A DNA stretch of 64,000 nt from assembly GCF_030546935.1 (NCBI RefSeq), contig NZ_JAUOPH010000002.1, forward strand, positions 124,001-188,000, read 5' to 3'. Position 1 is the stretch's first letter. Every line of letters starts with the position of its first letter. The position numbers were made by a program, and so were the translations under genes. Under the pieces are notes generated by a model. That model was not told the origin of the DNA. It saw nothing but the letters and a program-made list of their open reading frames with translations, and made no database searches. Positions 46,600-57,301 of this stretch are shown here, in pieces. The stretch comes from Marinobacter sp. 2_MG-2023 (GTDB taxonomy: Bacteria; Pseudomonadota; Gammaproteobacteria; Pseudomonadales; Oleiphilaceae).

Positions 46600-46708
46600 A
46601 GTGCTGCCGGGCGCCCACTCCAAAAGCGTGGAGCGCCAAGGATGGCGCGACCGAGCCCTACATGGACGTATTTACGGGCGTGTTTTGGAGTGGGCGCCCG
46701 GCAGCGCT
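46600..46708 (+). repeat. Structured repeat copy D, between argE and argA
   Basis: Arms 46600-46625 and 46683-46708 pair over 26 bp with one mismatch. The plus-strand core has hairpin GCGCC/GGCGC with loop AAGGAT (46633-46648) and hairpin TAC/GTA with loop ATGGAC (46659-46670), extended by GCCC (46655-46658) and GGGC (46676-46679). The core matches copy C closely. The GGA loops are on the strand opposite to argE and argA, so the arg mRNA would carry the complementary hairpins. Confidence 0.88.
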
Positions 46709-46737
46709 CAGCCACTTGGTCTGAAGCGCAAGGATAC

Positions 46738-47934
46738 TTAAAGACAAAACTGCCGAATAAGGCCCCTGAGAATGGTAACTGTAGGCTCCAACTGCGACAT
46801 CTCTATAAACTCATCGGGCTGATGTGCCTGATCGATAGAACCCGGCCCTAAAACCAGAGTTTCCATACCAAGCTTCTGCAACCAGGGAGCCTCGGTCGCA
46901 AAAGCGACCGCGTGGGCAGTATGGCCGGTGAGCTGCTCGCAGGCTTTCACGAGCGCAGCGTCCTCCGGCGTTTCAAATGGTGGTACGCCATCAAACAGCG
47001 GCTCGAATTCCATAACTAATCCGCGTCGCTCAGCCACCGGCTGAATTTTGTATAGAATGTCGTGGCGCAGGTTTTCCATGCTCATGCCGGGCAGCGGGCG
47101 AAGATCAAAGTGCAGCTCGCAGCGGGCGCATATGCGGTTGGGGTTATCGCCACCGTGAATGCAGCCAAGGTTCAGCGTTGGCACCTGCACGTCAAAATTC
47201 GGATTACTGTAGTGGGCCTGCCAATCTGCGCGCAGGGCCAGGAGCTCCCCAAGCGCCTCGTGCATGCCCTCAAGAGCATTGCGACCCAACCCGGGGTCGG
47301 ACGAGTGTCCAGACTGCCCCTCAAACGTTAAGCGCTCCATCATGATGCCTTTATGCATACGCACGGGCCTGAGGCTGGTGGGCTCGCCAATGACGGCATA
47401 ACGGGCTTTCGGCTTGCCAGCTTCAGCGAGAGCCCTGGCGCCATTCATGGAGGTTTCCTCATCCGCTGTCGCAAGTATGATCAGCGGTTGTTTCATGTCC
47501 GCGGCTGTAAACGCCTTGGCGGCTTCAATCGCGAGAGGAAAAAAGCCTTTCATATCGCAGGTGCCTAGACCATACCAGCGATTGTCACGTTCGGTCAGGG
47601 TGAAAGGATCGCTTTGCCAGCGTTTGTCATCAAAAGGCACAGTATCCGTATGGCCGGACAGTACAAGGCCACCGGGACCGCTGCCCAGAGTAGCAATAAG
47701 GTTATATTTGCCAGGCATGCCGGGGACCGCCAGAATTTCTACTGAGAAGCCCAGCGCTTCCAGCCACTCACCAAGCGTTCGAACCACCGGCTCATTACTG
47801 TGATCCCACTCTGCCGATGCACTGCTTATAGACGGTAGCGAAACGAGTGTTGCCAGCATCTCGCGAACGTCCGGGACGGTATCGGCCCTGTTGGTAACCT
47901 TACGGCTGTCACTTTCGTTGTGGAATTGCTGCAT
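46738..47934 (-). CDS. argE: Acetylornithine deacetylase
   Basis: 398 residues from ATG 47934, with GAGGCGGAA before it; the longer frame to 47985 is not needed. M20 metallopeptidase family with metal ligands in SGHTDTVPFD near residue 90, GTCDMKGFFPL near 120, TADEETSMNGA near 150 and VIGEPTSLRP near 175. It releases ornithine from N-acetylornithine. It lies between the hypothetical gene and argA on one strand. Confidence 0.93.
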   Translation of the reverse strand: MQQFHNESDSRKVTNRADTVPDVREMLATLVSLPSISSASAEWDHSNEPVVRTLGEWLEALGFSVEILAVPGMPGKYNLIATLGSGPGGLVLSGHTDTVPFDDKRWQSDPFTLTERDNRWYGLGTCDMKGFFPLAIEAAKAFTAADMKQPLIILATADEETSMNGARALAEAGKPKARYAVIGEPTSLRPVRMHKGIMMERLTFEGQSGHSSDPGLGRNALEGMHEALGELLALRADWQAHYSNPNFDVQVPTLNLGCIHGGDNPNRICARCELHFDLRPLPGMSMENLRHDILYKIQPVAERRGLVMEFEPLFDGVPPFETPEDAALVKACEQLTGHTAHAVAFATEAPWLQKLGMETLVLGPGSIDQAHQPDEFIEMSQLEPTVTILRGLIRQFCL

Positions 47935-47960
47935 TGTTCCGCCTCGCTCTGGCTCGCGCA

Positions 47961-49214
47961 CTATCGTGCCTGGCCGCGCCGCCAAACCTCGAACTCCGTA
48001 ATTGCGCGAACAGCTATCGGGTAGGCCACCTCGCCTCCAGCGACCTCACGAGCAATTTCCAGTTGTCGTTCGGTAACACTCGCCAGACGGCCCTCCACCA
48101 GATTTCCGTTTGAGAGTAGCACCCGCACCTTGCGCCCGATCCATGCTGTCGACGTTTCAGGATCTTCAGCATGCCAACTGGTAAGCGCCGGATTCTCGCG
48201 GGGAACTACCGGCTCCAACGCTTCTCTGGGCGGCTCAACAACAACGGGTTCCGCCTTGCGAAGAAATACATCTGGTACCTTGGCACCATTGTACTCCACC
48301 GTCCAACTCTGGTTCCCATCCGCACTCCCATCTTCTGAACGCACCGGTATGCCCAGTGTTTCAGAGCCAGGACGAACCGTCGCAGTTATTTCCCCACCCT
48401 CGAGCAGCCACTGCCGATACAACGCACGCAACTGTTCGCTGGCCCGCCAACCATACGCCTTCAGTCCCGCTTCAAAGGATCCCAATGCGCGCCCAGCCCA
48501 TTGGCCAGGATCTATGCCGGCTTCGCGAGCGCAGTAGGCTGCAACCCGGCGCATAAGCCCCCCGTCTCTCAGCGTTACCTCAAGGGGTTGAGATGAACTC
48601 TCCAGCGTCGCTTCCGGTGTTACCAGGTTAATACGGGCACCCGGCCAATTAATTTCCAGGCTACCGGTATTGGCGGTGTTCAACTCGAGATGAACATGCT
48701 CAGGCGTCTGGCGCACGATAAGCTCGCCCGCCAAACGGGTGACCCCCATGCGCAGCAGGTCACCGCTACCCAGTTGCTGACGCGGATCTGGTGCGCAGGG
48801 AAGTGCAAATAACGCCGCCTGCTCACCCCAGCCGGTCCCATCAGCAGTTACCCAGTTCCGAAACATGGTTGCCTCAAGCGCGAGGGCCAGGCCCTCTGCC
48901 TGCAGCGACCAGTTAGCCGGCAGATCGGAAGGGTCTGCAAGCGCGGCAAGCAAGGCAACGGGAGATCCAGCATCCAGCTCTGCCCGGCCTATAACCAATG
49001 GCTGGGTCAGTTCAAAGTCCTGCCAGTGCGCGCCTGACAGCACCAGGCGACCCTCAACACCGGACCCTATCTTGCCGCGCTCCAAAACCCCACTCTCGCC
49101 AAGCGCCTGGCGCGCCTCTGACATGCGTTGGTCCGCCAGCCACCAGACGCCAGCCTTGTATGCGGCAAAACCTAGCAAGGCAGCCAGAACCAGAGTTGTG
49201 AACAGACGTTTCAT
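47961..49214 (-). CDS. Hypothetical membrane-anchored protein
   Basis: 417 residues. One N-terminal signal-anchor (LFTTLVLAALLGFAAYKAG) is followed by a large periplasmic part rich in short beta-like segments (VEGRLVLSGAHWQDFELTQP, VIGRAELDAGS), then a proline- and glutamate-rich linker, and a C-terminal segment (IGRKVRVLLSNGNLVEGRL) resembling an Sm/SH3-type barrel. I do not recognise a named family. It sits between argB and argE with gaps of about 40 and 26 bp, so it is probably co-transcribed with arginine genes without an obvious link. Confidence 0.7.
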   Translation of the reverse strand: MKRLFTTLVLAALLGFAAYKAGVWWLADQRMSEARQALGESGVLERGKIGSGVEGRLVLSGAHWQDFELTQPLVIGRAELDAGSPVALLAALADPSDLPANWSLQAEGLALALEATMFRNWVTADGTGWGEQAALFALPCAPDPRQQLGSGDLLRMGVTRLAGELIVRQTPEHVHLELNTANTGSLEINWPGARINLVTPEATLESSSQPLEVTLRDGGLMRRVAAYCAREAGIDPGQWAGRALGSFEAGLKAYGWRASEQLRALYRQWLLEGGEITATVRPGSETLGIPVRSEDGSADGNQSWTVEYNGAKVPDVFLRKAEPVVVEPPREALEPVVPRENPALTSWHAEDPETSTAWIGRKVRVLLSNGNLVEGRLASVTERQLEIAREVAGGEVAYPIAVRAITEFEVWRRGQAR

Positions 49215-49255
49215 CCGGAAAATCCTCAGGCAGCGCCGTCAGTTGCAGGAAATCA

Positions 49256-50161
<906 letters not shown>

Positions 50162-50205
50162 TTAATAAATCAGAAATAAAAAGTTGGAAGCCCGCACGGC
50201 CAGTG

Positions 50206-52857
50206 TCAAAACTCAGCCACGAGGTCCGGTGCCGCCTTCTTCAGCGCGTCCCTGAAGACGCCTTTTATTCGATCAAGCGCCTCTTGCGTTTCGGCCTCAA
50301 AGCGCAATACCAGCATCGGGGTAGTGTTGGAAGCACGACACAAACCCCAGCCATCAGCGTAATCCACACGGATACCGTCTATGTTGCTGACATTACCGTC
50401 GCCAAATTCCCCTTCGTTGGCCAGCGTATCCATTATGCTGAACTTACTGCTTTCAGTTACTTCAACGTTAAGCTCCGGTGTACTGATATCCTCGGGGAAG
50501 TCTTCAAACACTTCATCACTGTGACGGTCTTCAATACCCAGTATTTCCAGGAGCCTTGCTGCCGAATAGAGTCCGTCATCAAATCCATACCAGCGTTCCG
50601 CAAAGAAAATATGACCACTCATTTCACCCGCCAGCAAGGCTCCGGTTTCCTTCATCTTGGCCTTCATCAGCGAATGACCGGTTTTCCACATAATCGGTCG
50701 CCCGCCAGCTTCGGAAATTACGCCGGCAAGCCTGCGGCTGCATTTCACATCGTAGAGCACATCGGCACCGGGGTTACGTGATACCACGTCCCGGGCGAAG
50801 AGCATCAACAGACGGTCGGGCCAGATAATCTTCCCGGAATTAGTCACCAGACCAAGCCGGTCACCATCGCCGTCAAATGCAATGCCAAGATCTGCACCTT
50901 CGGTTTTAACTTTCTCGATCAGGTCAGCAAGGTTGGCAGGCTTACCCGGATCCGGATGGTGATTCGGGAAATCGCCGTCAACGTCGCAGTATAACGGCAC
51001 CACCTCGCAACCAAGTTCCTCAATCAGTATGGGCCCCAACTCCCCCGCGATACCGTTCCCGGCATCCACCACTACCTTAAGCGGCGCGGCAACGGCAATA
51101 TCTCCAACAATACGATCAAGATACGCTCGGCGCACATCCTCAGAGGACTGGGTGCCGCGGCCAGCAGCCAGATCACCCGACTGCACTCGTCGATAAAGGG
51201 CCTTGATTGCATCTCCAGACAGGGTTTCACCCCCCAGCATTATTTTAAGACCGTTGTAGTTGGCCGGATTATGGCTACCGGTGACCATGACACCCGAACC
51301 TGTCTCAAGATGGTGGGTTGCAAAATAGAGCACGGGCGTTGGCACCGCGCCAATCTGAATAACATCACAACCCGAAGCCATGACGCCCCGGGCCAACGCA
51401 TCTGCCAGATCCGGGCTTGAGTGACGGCCGTCATAACCGATGCACAGCGATGGCAACCCGCGGCTGATGGCCTCGGAGCCTATAGCAGCACCGATCCTCT
51501 CAACAATAGGCGCAGACAAAGTCTCACCTACAATGCCCCGGATATCGTAGGCCCGGAAAATTCCCGGGGATATTTCTACTGACGGCTCGCCCGTCTCTTC
51601 AACCCCCGGCATGTCTCCGCCGGCAAAAAATGAGCTGTCACTGTTGCCGCTGCCGAAGCCCAGTACATCTTCGTCTCCGTCGAGCATGTCGATGTCCGGG
51701 AGCTCCTTATCCTGAAACAGGGGTTCAGCGTCTACCGATTCAGCCACCTTTGAACCCTTCATGGGCTTCGGCCGGACATTTTCTGCGGCCTTTGCCAAAC
51801 GCTTGTCAGTCACCTGGGACAGCCGATAAAGCACCTCGCCTGCGGAGGCAACCATATCCCACTGGAAACTTGGCAACTTCTGGCGCTCACCGCCAAATAC
51901 CTTGTGTGCCCATTGGATCAGATTGGTTACTTCCCGGCGCAGGCCTTTTTGCGCGCTTATCAGCAACCACCACACGAGCAACGACGCCACCAGTGCCGGA
52001 ACACCAACCAGAATCCCTACCATCAGGATGCTGACAGCCGGCTCCGGCGCAGAGCCCGGTCTATAGCTGACAGTCCAGTCAGGATTCGCCAGTGCCCTGG
52101 TTTCAGCGGCATTTGCACCAGTAGCACCGTTCGCCCTGCCTACGAAGGGGCGGGACGCTCCGGCGACTGTTTGTATCAAGGCAAGCTCACCTCCAAGGCG
52201 TGTATTAACCACGGCAAGAAGCGGCTGCATCATCGAGGCGTCGAAGACCATCAAAATACTGCCAACAACGGCTTTGCTCACCGGATTACGCACAGGAGAT
52301 GCCATCTGGATATACCACTGGTTTTCCCGGGGGAAAGCGTCCGGATACAGAGGTTGGCCATTTTCAGCACGACGTGCGAGCTCAAGCCCAGCGAAACCCA
52401 GCAGTTCGCTTCCGTTACCAGTCCTTGGAATCCGGCGATAAGGGAAAAGAAAAGCAGCTTTGACGCCAGGCATGGCAGTGATCAGCTTTTGCTCAACAGC
52501 TCCGGTATCCGCACGTTCCATCAAGGTATCTACTACGTGGGGCTGGGTTGCAAGACCATTTACGCTCTGCTGCATCAGCGCAAGATACTGGTTGATACGC
52601 TGCGCGGCCGCATCCGCCTCTGCGGTTTTCCAGGCATCAAAGCGCTTGTCCGAAGCAGGCTGCAGCACCAAAAAATACACCAGCGCCACCGCCGCTATTC
52701 CAGCCAGAAGAACAACGAGAGCCTGGCTAAAAGCGGTGGAGCCCAAGTGTTTCCCTTTTGAGCCAGCAGGTGCCCGGGCTTTCGATTTTTGTTTTACTTC
52801 AGCTGCCGACGGCCCATCGACAGGTGCTTCGGGAGCTTTTTTCTTACCCAGCTTCAT
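50206..52857 (-). CDS. algC: Phosphomannomutase/phosphoglucomutase AlgC with long N-terminal membrane extension
   Basis: 883 residues. The C-terminal half (about 425-883) is a complete alpha-D-phosphohexomutase: IFRAYDIRGIVGETL, catalytic phosphoserine in VMVTGSHNPANYNG, metal loop AFDGDGDRLG, sugar loop GEMSGHIFF and phosphate loop RASNTTPML. The N-terminal half has one membrane helix (about 45-68) and an extracytoplasmic region (about 70-275) before a second hydrophobic segment (VGILVGVPALVASLLVWWLL), reminiscent of a sensor domain. A similarly long AlgC is annotated in Pseudomonas. It makes mannose- or glucose-1-phosphate for LPS and exopolysaccharide. Confidence 0.93.
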   Translation of the reverse strand: MKLGKKKAPEAPVDGPSAAEVKQKSKARAPAGSKGKHLGSTAFSQALVVLLAGIAAVALVYFLVLQPASDKRFDAWKTAEADAAAQRINQYLALMQQSVNGLATQPHVVDTLMERADTGAVEQKLITAMPGVKAAFLFPYRRIPRTGNGSELLGFAGLELARRAENGQPLYPDAFPRENQWYIQMASPVRNPVSKAVVGSILMVFDASMMQPLLAVVNTRLGGELALIQTVAGASRPFVGRANGATGANAAETRALANPDWTVSYRPGSAPEPAVSILMVGILVGVPALVASLLVWWLLISAQKGLRREVTNLIQWAHKVFGGERQKLPSFQWDMVASAGEVLYRLSQVTDKRLAKAAENVRPKPMKGSKVAESVDAEPLFQDKELPDIDMLDGDEDVLGFGSGNSDSSFFAGGDMPGVEETGEPSVEISPGIFRAYDIRGIVGETLSAPIVERIGAAIGSEAISRGLPSLCIGYDGRHSSPDLADALARGVMASGCDVIQIGAVPTPVLYFATHHLETGSGVMVTGSHNPANYNGLKIMLGGETLSGDAIKALYRRVQSGDLAAGRGTQSSEDVRRAYLDRIVGDIAVAAPLKVVVDAGNGIAGELGPILIEELGCEVVPLYCDVDGDFPNHHPDPGKPANLADLIEKVKTEGADLGIAFDGDGDRLGLVTNSGKIIWPDRLLMLFARDVVSRNPGADVLYDVKCSRRLAGVISEAGGRPIMWKTGHSLMKAKMKETGALLAGEMSGHIFFAERWYGFDDGLYSAARLLEILGIEDRHSDEVFEDFPEDISTPELNVEVTESSKFSIMDTLANEGEFGDGNVSNIDGIRVDYADGWGLCRASNTTPMLVLRFEAETQEALDRIKGVFRDALKKAAPDLVAEF

Positions 52858-52937
52858 AGTTCATCCTGCAAAAGTTTTGTCCTGGACAGGCGCTTAACGG
52901 CTAAGTATAGACACCGCAACAGGTTTATGCGCTGCTG

Positions 52938-53399
52938 TTACGTTGTCCCTGTCGAGCCAAAGCCGCCTTCGCCACGGCTACTGGCGTCAAACTCGGAAAC
53001 CACTTCGAAATCGGCCTGGATTACTGGCACCAGAACCAGTTGCGCTATCCGCTCACCTGCCTCGATCGTAAAAGCGGTGCTGCCCCGATTCCAACAGGAC
53101 ACCATCAACTCGCCCTGGTAGTCAGAATCGATAAGCCCGACCAGATTGCCAAGCACAATTCCATGCTTATGCCCGAGACCGCTTCGTGGCAGTATCATGG
53201 CAGCCAACGATGGATCAGCAATGTGTATGGATAACCCGGTCCGGATCAACGTTGTATCACCAGGGGCCAGTGTCAGCGAACCATCAAGGCACGCCCGCAG
53301 ATCCAGGCCTGCAGAGCCCTCAGTGGCATATGCCGGAAAAGCGATCTCGCTGCCGATCCGGTCATCAAGAATACGTACCTGTAATTTTTTTCTACTCAT
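52938..53399 (-). CDS. dut: dUTP diphosphatase
   Basis: 153 residues with all five dUTPase motifs, including [51 protein letters not shown] and the C-terminal [10 protein letters not shown] arm. It removes dUTP and supplies dUMP. Its ATG abuts the coaBC stop (one base between), so they are co-translated. Order coaBC-dut-algC-argB. Confidence 0.96.
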   Translation of the reverse strand: MSRKKLQVRILDDRIGSEIAFPAYATEGSAGLDLRACLDGSLTLAPGDTTLIRTGLSIHIADPSLAAMILPRSGLGHKHGIVLGNLVGLIDSDYQGELMVSCWNRGSTAFTIEAGERIAQLVLVPVIQADFEVVSEFDASSRGEGGFGSTGTT

Positions 53400-53400
53400 G

Positions 53401-54600
53401 TTATCCCTGCTTCAGGTGTTCGCCAATCAGTGCGACAAGGCGTGAACCAATCACCGATTTGCTGTCTGGACCTATGGTTTTCTGCCCTCCGCGCCAGAAT
53501 ACAGTGACAGCGTTATTGTCACTGTTGAACCCCAAACCGGGAGCAGACACATCATTGGCAACAATCATACGCAAGTTTTTGCGCTGCATTTTGTCTTTGG
53601 CATAGCGGGCAACATCTGAGGTTTCAGCCGCAAAGCCTACCGTAAACGGTGCATCCCGACGTCTGGCAATAGTGGCCAAGGTATCCGGATTGCGTATCAG
53701 TGGCAGAGCCATGGCTTCACTGGATTTCTTGATCTTGTCTCCGGCACAGGTCTCTGGTCGATAATCGGCCACCGCAGCGGTCGCAATAAACAGGTCACAG
53801 CCTTCATCCACTGCTTGCGTGGACGCCTGCAGCATGTCGTCCGCGGTAACCACGTTGCGGACTTCGATCCCTGTCGGAGCTGGCAAAGCAACCGGCCCAC
53901 TGATCAGAACAACGCTGGCACCTGCCTCCCGGGCCGCCACAGCCAATGCATAGCCCATTTTGCCTGAACTGTGGTTACTGATATAGCGCACCGGGTCTAT
54001 GGGCTCTCGAGTAGGACCTGCCGTAATAACCACTCGCTTACCTGCCAGCCCTTCAGAGCTGGCCTTTTCTCTCATGATCAGCCCTGCGATCACTGCAGCC
54101 TCGAGCATTCGCCCGGGGCCATTATCACCACAGGCCTGCTCGCCCTGATCAGGCCCCCAGAGGGTTATCTGCGAATCTTCGCCCAACAAGCGGATATTGC
54201 GCTGCGTGCGTGCATTACTCCACATCGCCTGATTCATCGCCGGCACCACAGCAATAGGGGCCTCTGTCGCACAGCACACTGTCGCCAGAAGGTCGTCGGC
54301 CATACCCTGAGCAAGTCGCGCAATAAAATCAGCAGAAGCCGGAGCAATAACCACCTGATCGGCCCACTTCGCCAGCTCGATATGACCCATACCAGCTTCG
54401 GCTTCGGGATCGAGCAATGAGGTGCGAACTGGCTCGCCGCTAAGTGCCTGAAAAGTCAGAGGCGTCACAAAGGCTTCTGCGCCCCGAGTCATGATTACTC
54501 TCACTTCGTAACCAGCCTTTTTCAGCAGGCGTACAAGCTCGGCGCTTTTATAGGCTGCGATGCCGCCTGTTATACCCAGCAGAATTTTCCTGACTGCCAT
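53401..54600 (-). CDS. coaBC: Bifunctional phosphopantothenoylcysteine decarboxylase/synthetase
   Basis: 399 residues from ATG 54600 (GGAG seven bases before); the open frame to 55005 overlaps radC and is rejected. CoaC domain (1-190): [16 protein letters not shown], His-containing region and [13 protein letters not shown] segment for FMN decarboxylase. CoaB domain (190-399): [29 protein letters not shown], and KI-K-S segment. It makes 4'-phosphopantetheine for CoA. CoA supply suits the acyl-CoA cluster that follows, but it is a housekeeping gene. Confidence 0.95.
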   Translation of the reverse strand: MAVRKILLGITGGIAAYKSAELVRLLKKAGYEVRVIMTRGAEAFVTPLTFQALSGEPVRTSLLDPEAEAGMGHIELAKWADQVVIAPASADFIARLAQGMADDLLATVCCATEAPIAVVPAMNQAMWSNARTQRNIRLLGEDSQITLWGPDQGEQACGDNGPGRMLEAAVIAGLIMREKASSEGLAGKRVVITAGPTREPIDPVRYISNHSSGKMGYALAVAAREAGASVVLISGPVALPAPTGIEVRNVVTADDMLQASTQAVDEGCDLFIATAAVADYRPETCAGDKIKKSSEAMALPLIRNPDTLATIARRRDAPFTVGFAAETSDVARYAKDKMQRKNLRMIVANDVSAPGLGFNSDNNAVTVFWRGGQKTIGPDSKSVIGSRLVALIGEHLKQG

Positions 54601-54773
54601 AAAGGCTCCGTATCCACTTAAAAAGAAAGACTTATAAGATAGCATGCCCTGACGATACCGACAGCCTGCCAGAGCCTCAGTACGTTTACCGTTTGTTGCG
54701 TTTTGAAGTAACCTTTGTAATTGAAGGGTGCAGGAAGCACCAACGCCATCAAACCAAACGCAAGGAAGCTCAA

Positions 54774-55448
54774 ATGACTGACTCCCTCTGGCCCGTGGAT
54801 GAACGCCCCCGGGAACGACTGCTTTCCCACGGGCCCGAAAGCCTCTCGGACGCCGAACTCCTGGCCATTTTCTTGCGCACCGGCACCACCGGTATGCCGG
54901 TAATGGAACTTTCAAGATATTTACTACAGGAATTTTCCGGACTGCGTGGGCTGCTGACTGCGTCGCGCAGACAGTTTTGTGGCGTAAAGGGGCTAGGCAC
55001 CGCAAAATATGCCCAGGTGCAGGCTGCTATGGAAATGGCGCGGCGGGTTATGGACGAGCCGTTGCGCCAAGGCGATCCGCTGCGCTCACCGGAGGACACC
55101 CGGCGCTTCCTAGCAAGCCGGCTGGGCACCTATCCTCACGAAGTTTTCGCGGGCCTTTTTCTTGACAACCGACACCGCGTAATCCAGTACAGAGAGCTGT
55201 TTCGGGGCACAGTTGATGGCGCAGCCGTGTATCCGCGCGAGGTGGTCCGCCAAGCCCTTGAAGATAATGCAGCCGCTATTATTTTTGCTCATAATCACCC
55301 TTCCGGGGTGGCGGAACCCAGCCAGGCTGATATCTCTCTGACCAAGCGCCTGAAAGAAGCGCTCGGCCTTGTAGATATCAGGGTTCTTGACCATATGGTG
55401 ATTGGCCACGGTGAGGTAATATCCCTCGCGGAACGTGGATTGATGTAG
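54774..55448 (+). CDS. radC: RadC family JAMM/MPN protein
   Basis: 224 residues from ATG 54774 (AAGGAAG upstream; an earlier ATG at 54693 is less likely). N-terminal helix-hairpin-helix-like part with [28 protein letters not shown] segment, and the C-terminal JAMM metalloprotease-like core [20 protein letters not shown]. Cellular role of RadC is unresolved; it is not required for radiation repair. It is divergent from coaBC, and after it the base composition changes and the AT-rich catabolic cluster begins. Confidence 0.93.
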   Translation: MTDSLWPVDERPRERLLSHGPESLSDAELLAIFLRTGTTGMPVMELSRYLLQEFSGLRGLLTASRRQFCGVKGLGTAKYAQVQAAMEMARRVMDEPLRQGDPLRSPEDTRRFLASRLGTYPHEVFAGLFLDNRHRVIQYRELFRGTVDGAAVYPREVVRQALEDNAAAIIFAHNHPSGVAEPSQADISLTKRLKEALGLVDIRVLDHMVIGHGEVISLAERGLM

Positions 55449-55567
55449 GCGACTCCAAGCAGCAACTTAGAGATTTGGGAGCATATCCTTTACAACACCA
55501 ACCGGGTAGTCTCCCAGATTTTGAAATGGTGAACCCACCGAACCGCCATTGTTTTTTACACCCTCCG

Positions 55568-57145
55568 CTAAGACAGCTCTCCCAGAATACTACCGCGCAG
55601 GTCGCGCTTGAGTACCTTTCCCAAAGCGTTTTTGGGTAGCCACTCTAAGAGAATCCATTTCCGTGGCGTTTCATAATTTGCAAGATAGAGAGCACAGTGT
55701 GACCGCAAAGCCTCGAAGTCCAACTCGCGCCCTTTAACGGGCACGACACAGGCAGCGATATCTTCACCCAGCTTCGGATGTGGAATTGAAACTACAGCAG
55801 CCTCGGCAACCCCCGGGTATCGATAAATGACATCCTCCACTGCCACTGAGGAAATTTTCATCCCCCCACGATTAACAATGTCCTTTTTACGATCGACAAA
55901 ATGTAAATGCCCCTCATCGTCCATGAGACCAATATCACCAGAGCGCACCCAACCGTCAATGAAACTCTGCTTGGTCGCATCGGGCCTTCGCCAATAGCCA
56001 AGAGCCATAGATGGACCAGAGAAGGCAATTTCTCCTGGCTCCCCAATTGGCACTGAGGCACCGTGTTCATCAACCACCTGTACAGTGCAACCTGCCATCG
56101 CCACGCCAATACAACCAGCTTTTCGGGGAAGAAACCAAGGCGGCAGATAAGTGCCAGCTGGGCCGGTCTCGGTCATAGCCCAAATATGAACCTGATCTAC
56201 CCATGGTAGCAAAGTGGTGAACTTATCGATCAGCTCTGTCGGTGTCGCAGCGCCGCCATAGCCAAGCCGGCGCAACTTTGAAAGATCATAGCGACCATTT
56301 AAATACTCATCCATCAGAAAATGCAGAGGGGCCGAGACTCCGTGATAAACTGTAGTACCTTCCGTTTCGATTAGGCGTAGCCGATCAGCATTGCTAAGCT
56401 CCTCCTCGAGCACTACTCCTGCTGCGCTAACCCAAGCACCCATACAGGCGATATTTAATACCGAGCTGGTATAAATTGGCCAAGCGCCTTGATAAGTATC
56501 TTGATCTGTTAAGCCTAGCGCACTACCAATGGCCAAACCTGTGAATAGTTGGCTGCGATGGCAGTGTGTAACCGCTTTCGAACTCGCGGTAGTGCCGGAG
56601 GTGAGTAGCAATATACTGGGACTCTCAGGGTCGTTTTCCTCAATTCGGTCTAACTCAAACTCATGAAACTCTAATTCTGGTTCAGGCCAAGTATTCTGTT
56701 CCCTAGGCTCTCCATCAAGACACAGAAACTGTGCAGAACTCAAAGCCTTAAGCCGTTCAGTATATGGCTGAAGTGTCACGATAAAGGTTGGGTCCGTTAA
56801 GTCTAAAGCATGCTGCAACTCTTCATCGGACGCATGTATATTTAGCGGCACGACGACAGCTCCTAGGCGATAACAGCCTAGAGCGGTTAATACACATTCT
56901 CTTACTTCATTATTAGACAGAAAAAGTGCAACCCGCTCGCCTTTTTTTAACCCCCGAACAGCAAGCCCGCGGGCAACTGAATCCATACGAATTACCAACT
57001 GTGAAAAGCTAACCCGATCACGATATCCACGAAAACTAGGTGCCGATAAGGCCAGTTTGAATGGATAATCTTGTGCTCGCTTATGCAGCAATTCTGGCAC
57101 AGTTATGCCGTGCAACTCATTAAAGCAATTAAGCTCGTTAATCAT
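55568..57145 (-). CDS. AMP-dependent acyl-CoA ligase (1)
   Basis: About 525 residues from ATG 57145; an in-frame ATG at 57181 is possible. ANL family motifs: ILLLTSGTTASSKAVTH (A3, with Ala instead of Gly after the second Thr), MTETGPAGTYLP (A5), RSGDIG (A7), FVDRKKDIVNRGG (A8) and catalytic Lys in PKNALGKVLKRDL (A10). It activates a carboxylic acid to its CoA thioester. The substrate is unknown. Last gene of the minus-strand cluster; its paralogue lies directly upstream. Confidence 0.88.
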   Translation of the reverse strand: MINELNCFNELHGITVPELLHKRAQDYPFKLALSAPSFRGYRDRVSFSQLVIRMDSVARGLAVRGLKKGERVALFLSNNEVRECVLTALGCYRLGAVVVPLNIHASDEELQHALDLTDPTFIVTLQPYTERLKALSSAQFLCLDGEPREQNTWPEPELEFHEFELDRIEENDPESPSILLLTSGTTASSKAVTHCHRSQLFTGLAIGSALGLTDQDTYQGAWPIYTSSVLNIACMGAWVSAAGVVLEEELSNADRLRLIETEGTTVYHGVSAPLHFLMDEYLNGRYDLSKLRRLGYGGAATPTELIDKFTTLLPWVDQVHIWAMTETGPAGTYLPPWFLPRKAGCIGVAMAGCTVQVVDEHGASVPIGEPGEIAFSGPSMALGYWRRPDATKQSFIDGWVRSGDIGLMDDEGHLHFVDRKKDIVNRGGMKISSVAVEDVIYRYPGVAEAAVVSIPHPKLGEDIAACVVPVKGRELDFEALRSHCALYLANYETPRKWILLEWLPKNALGKVLKRDLRGSILGELS

Positions 57146-57301
57146 GGTCCGAAATCTCGCATGCAAGTACGTGAACACCATAAACCAACGCGCGTAGTTC
57201 TTATTGCGAATGGTTTAATAACCAATTAAAAAGTCCGTCTACCTGTATTCATGCGCAAATTTAACTCCCGCAAGAAGGCAACCTGTTTCACATAAAACCA
57301 A

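Noticed and set aside
54601..55005. Extension of the coaBC frame into radC
   Set aside because: The family start [13 protein letters not shown] has its own ribosome site at 54600, and the extension is antisense to radC.
55449..55567. Attachment site or tRNA at the edge of the catabolic cluster
   Set aside because: The 119 bp after radC hold no tRNA, direct repeat or integrase remnant that I could see.
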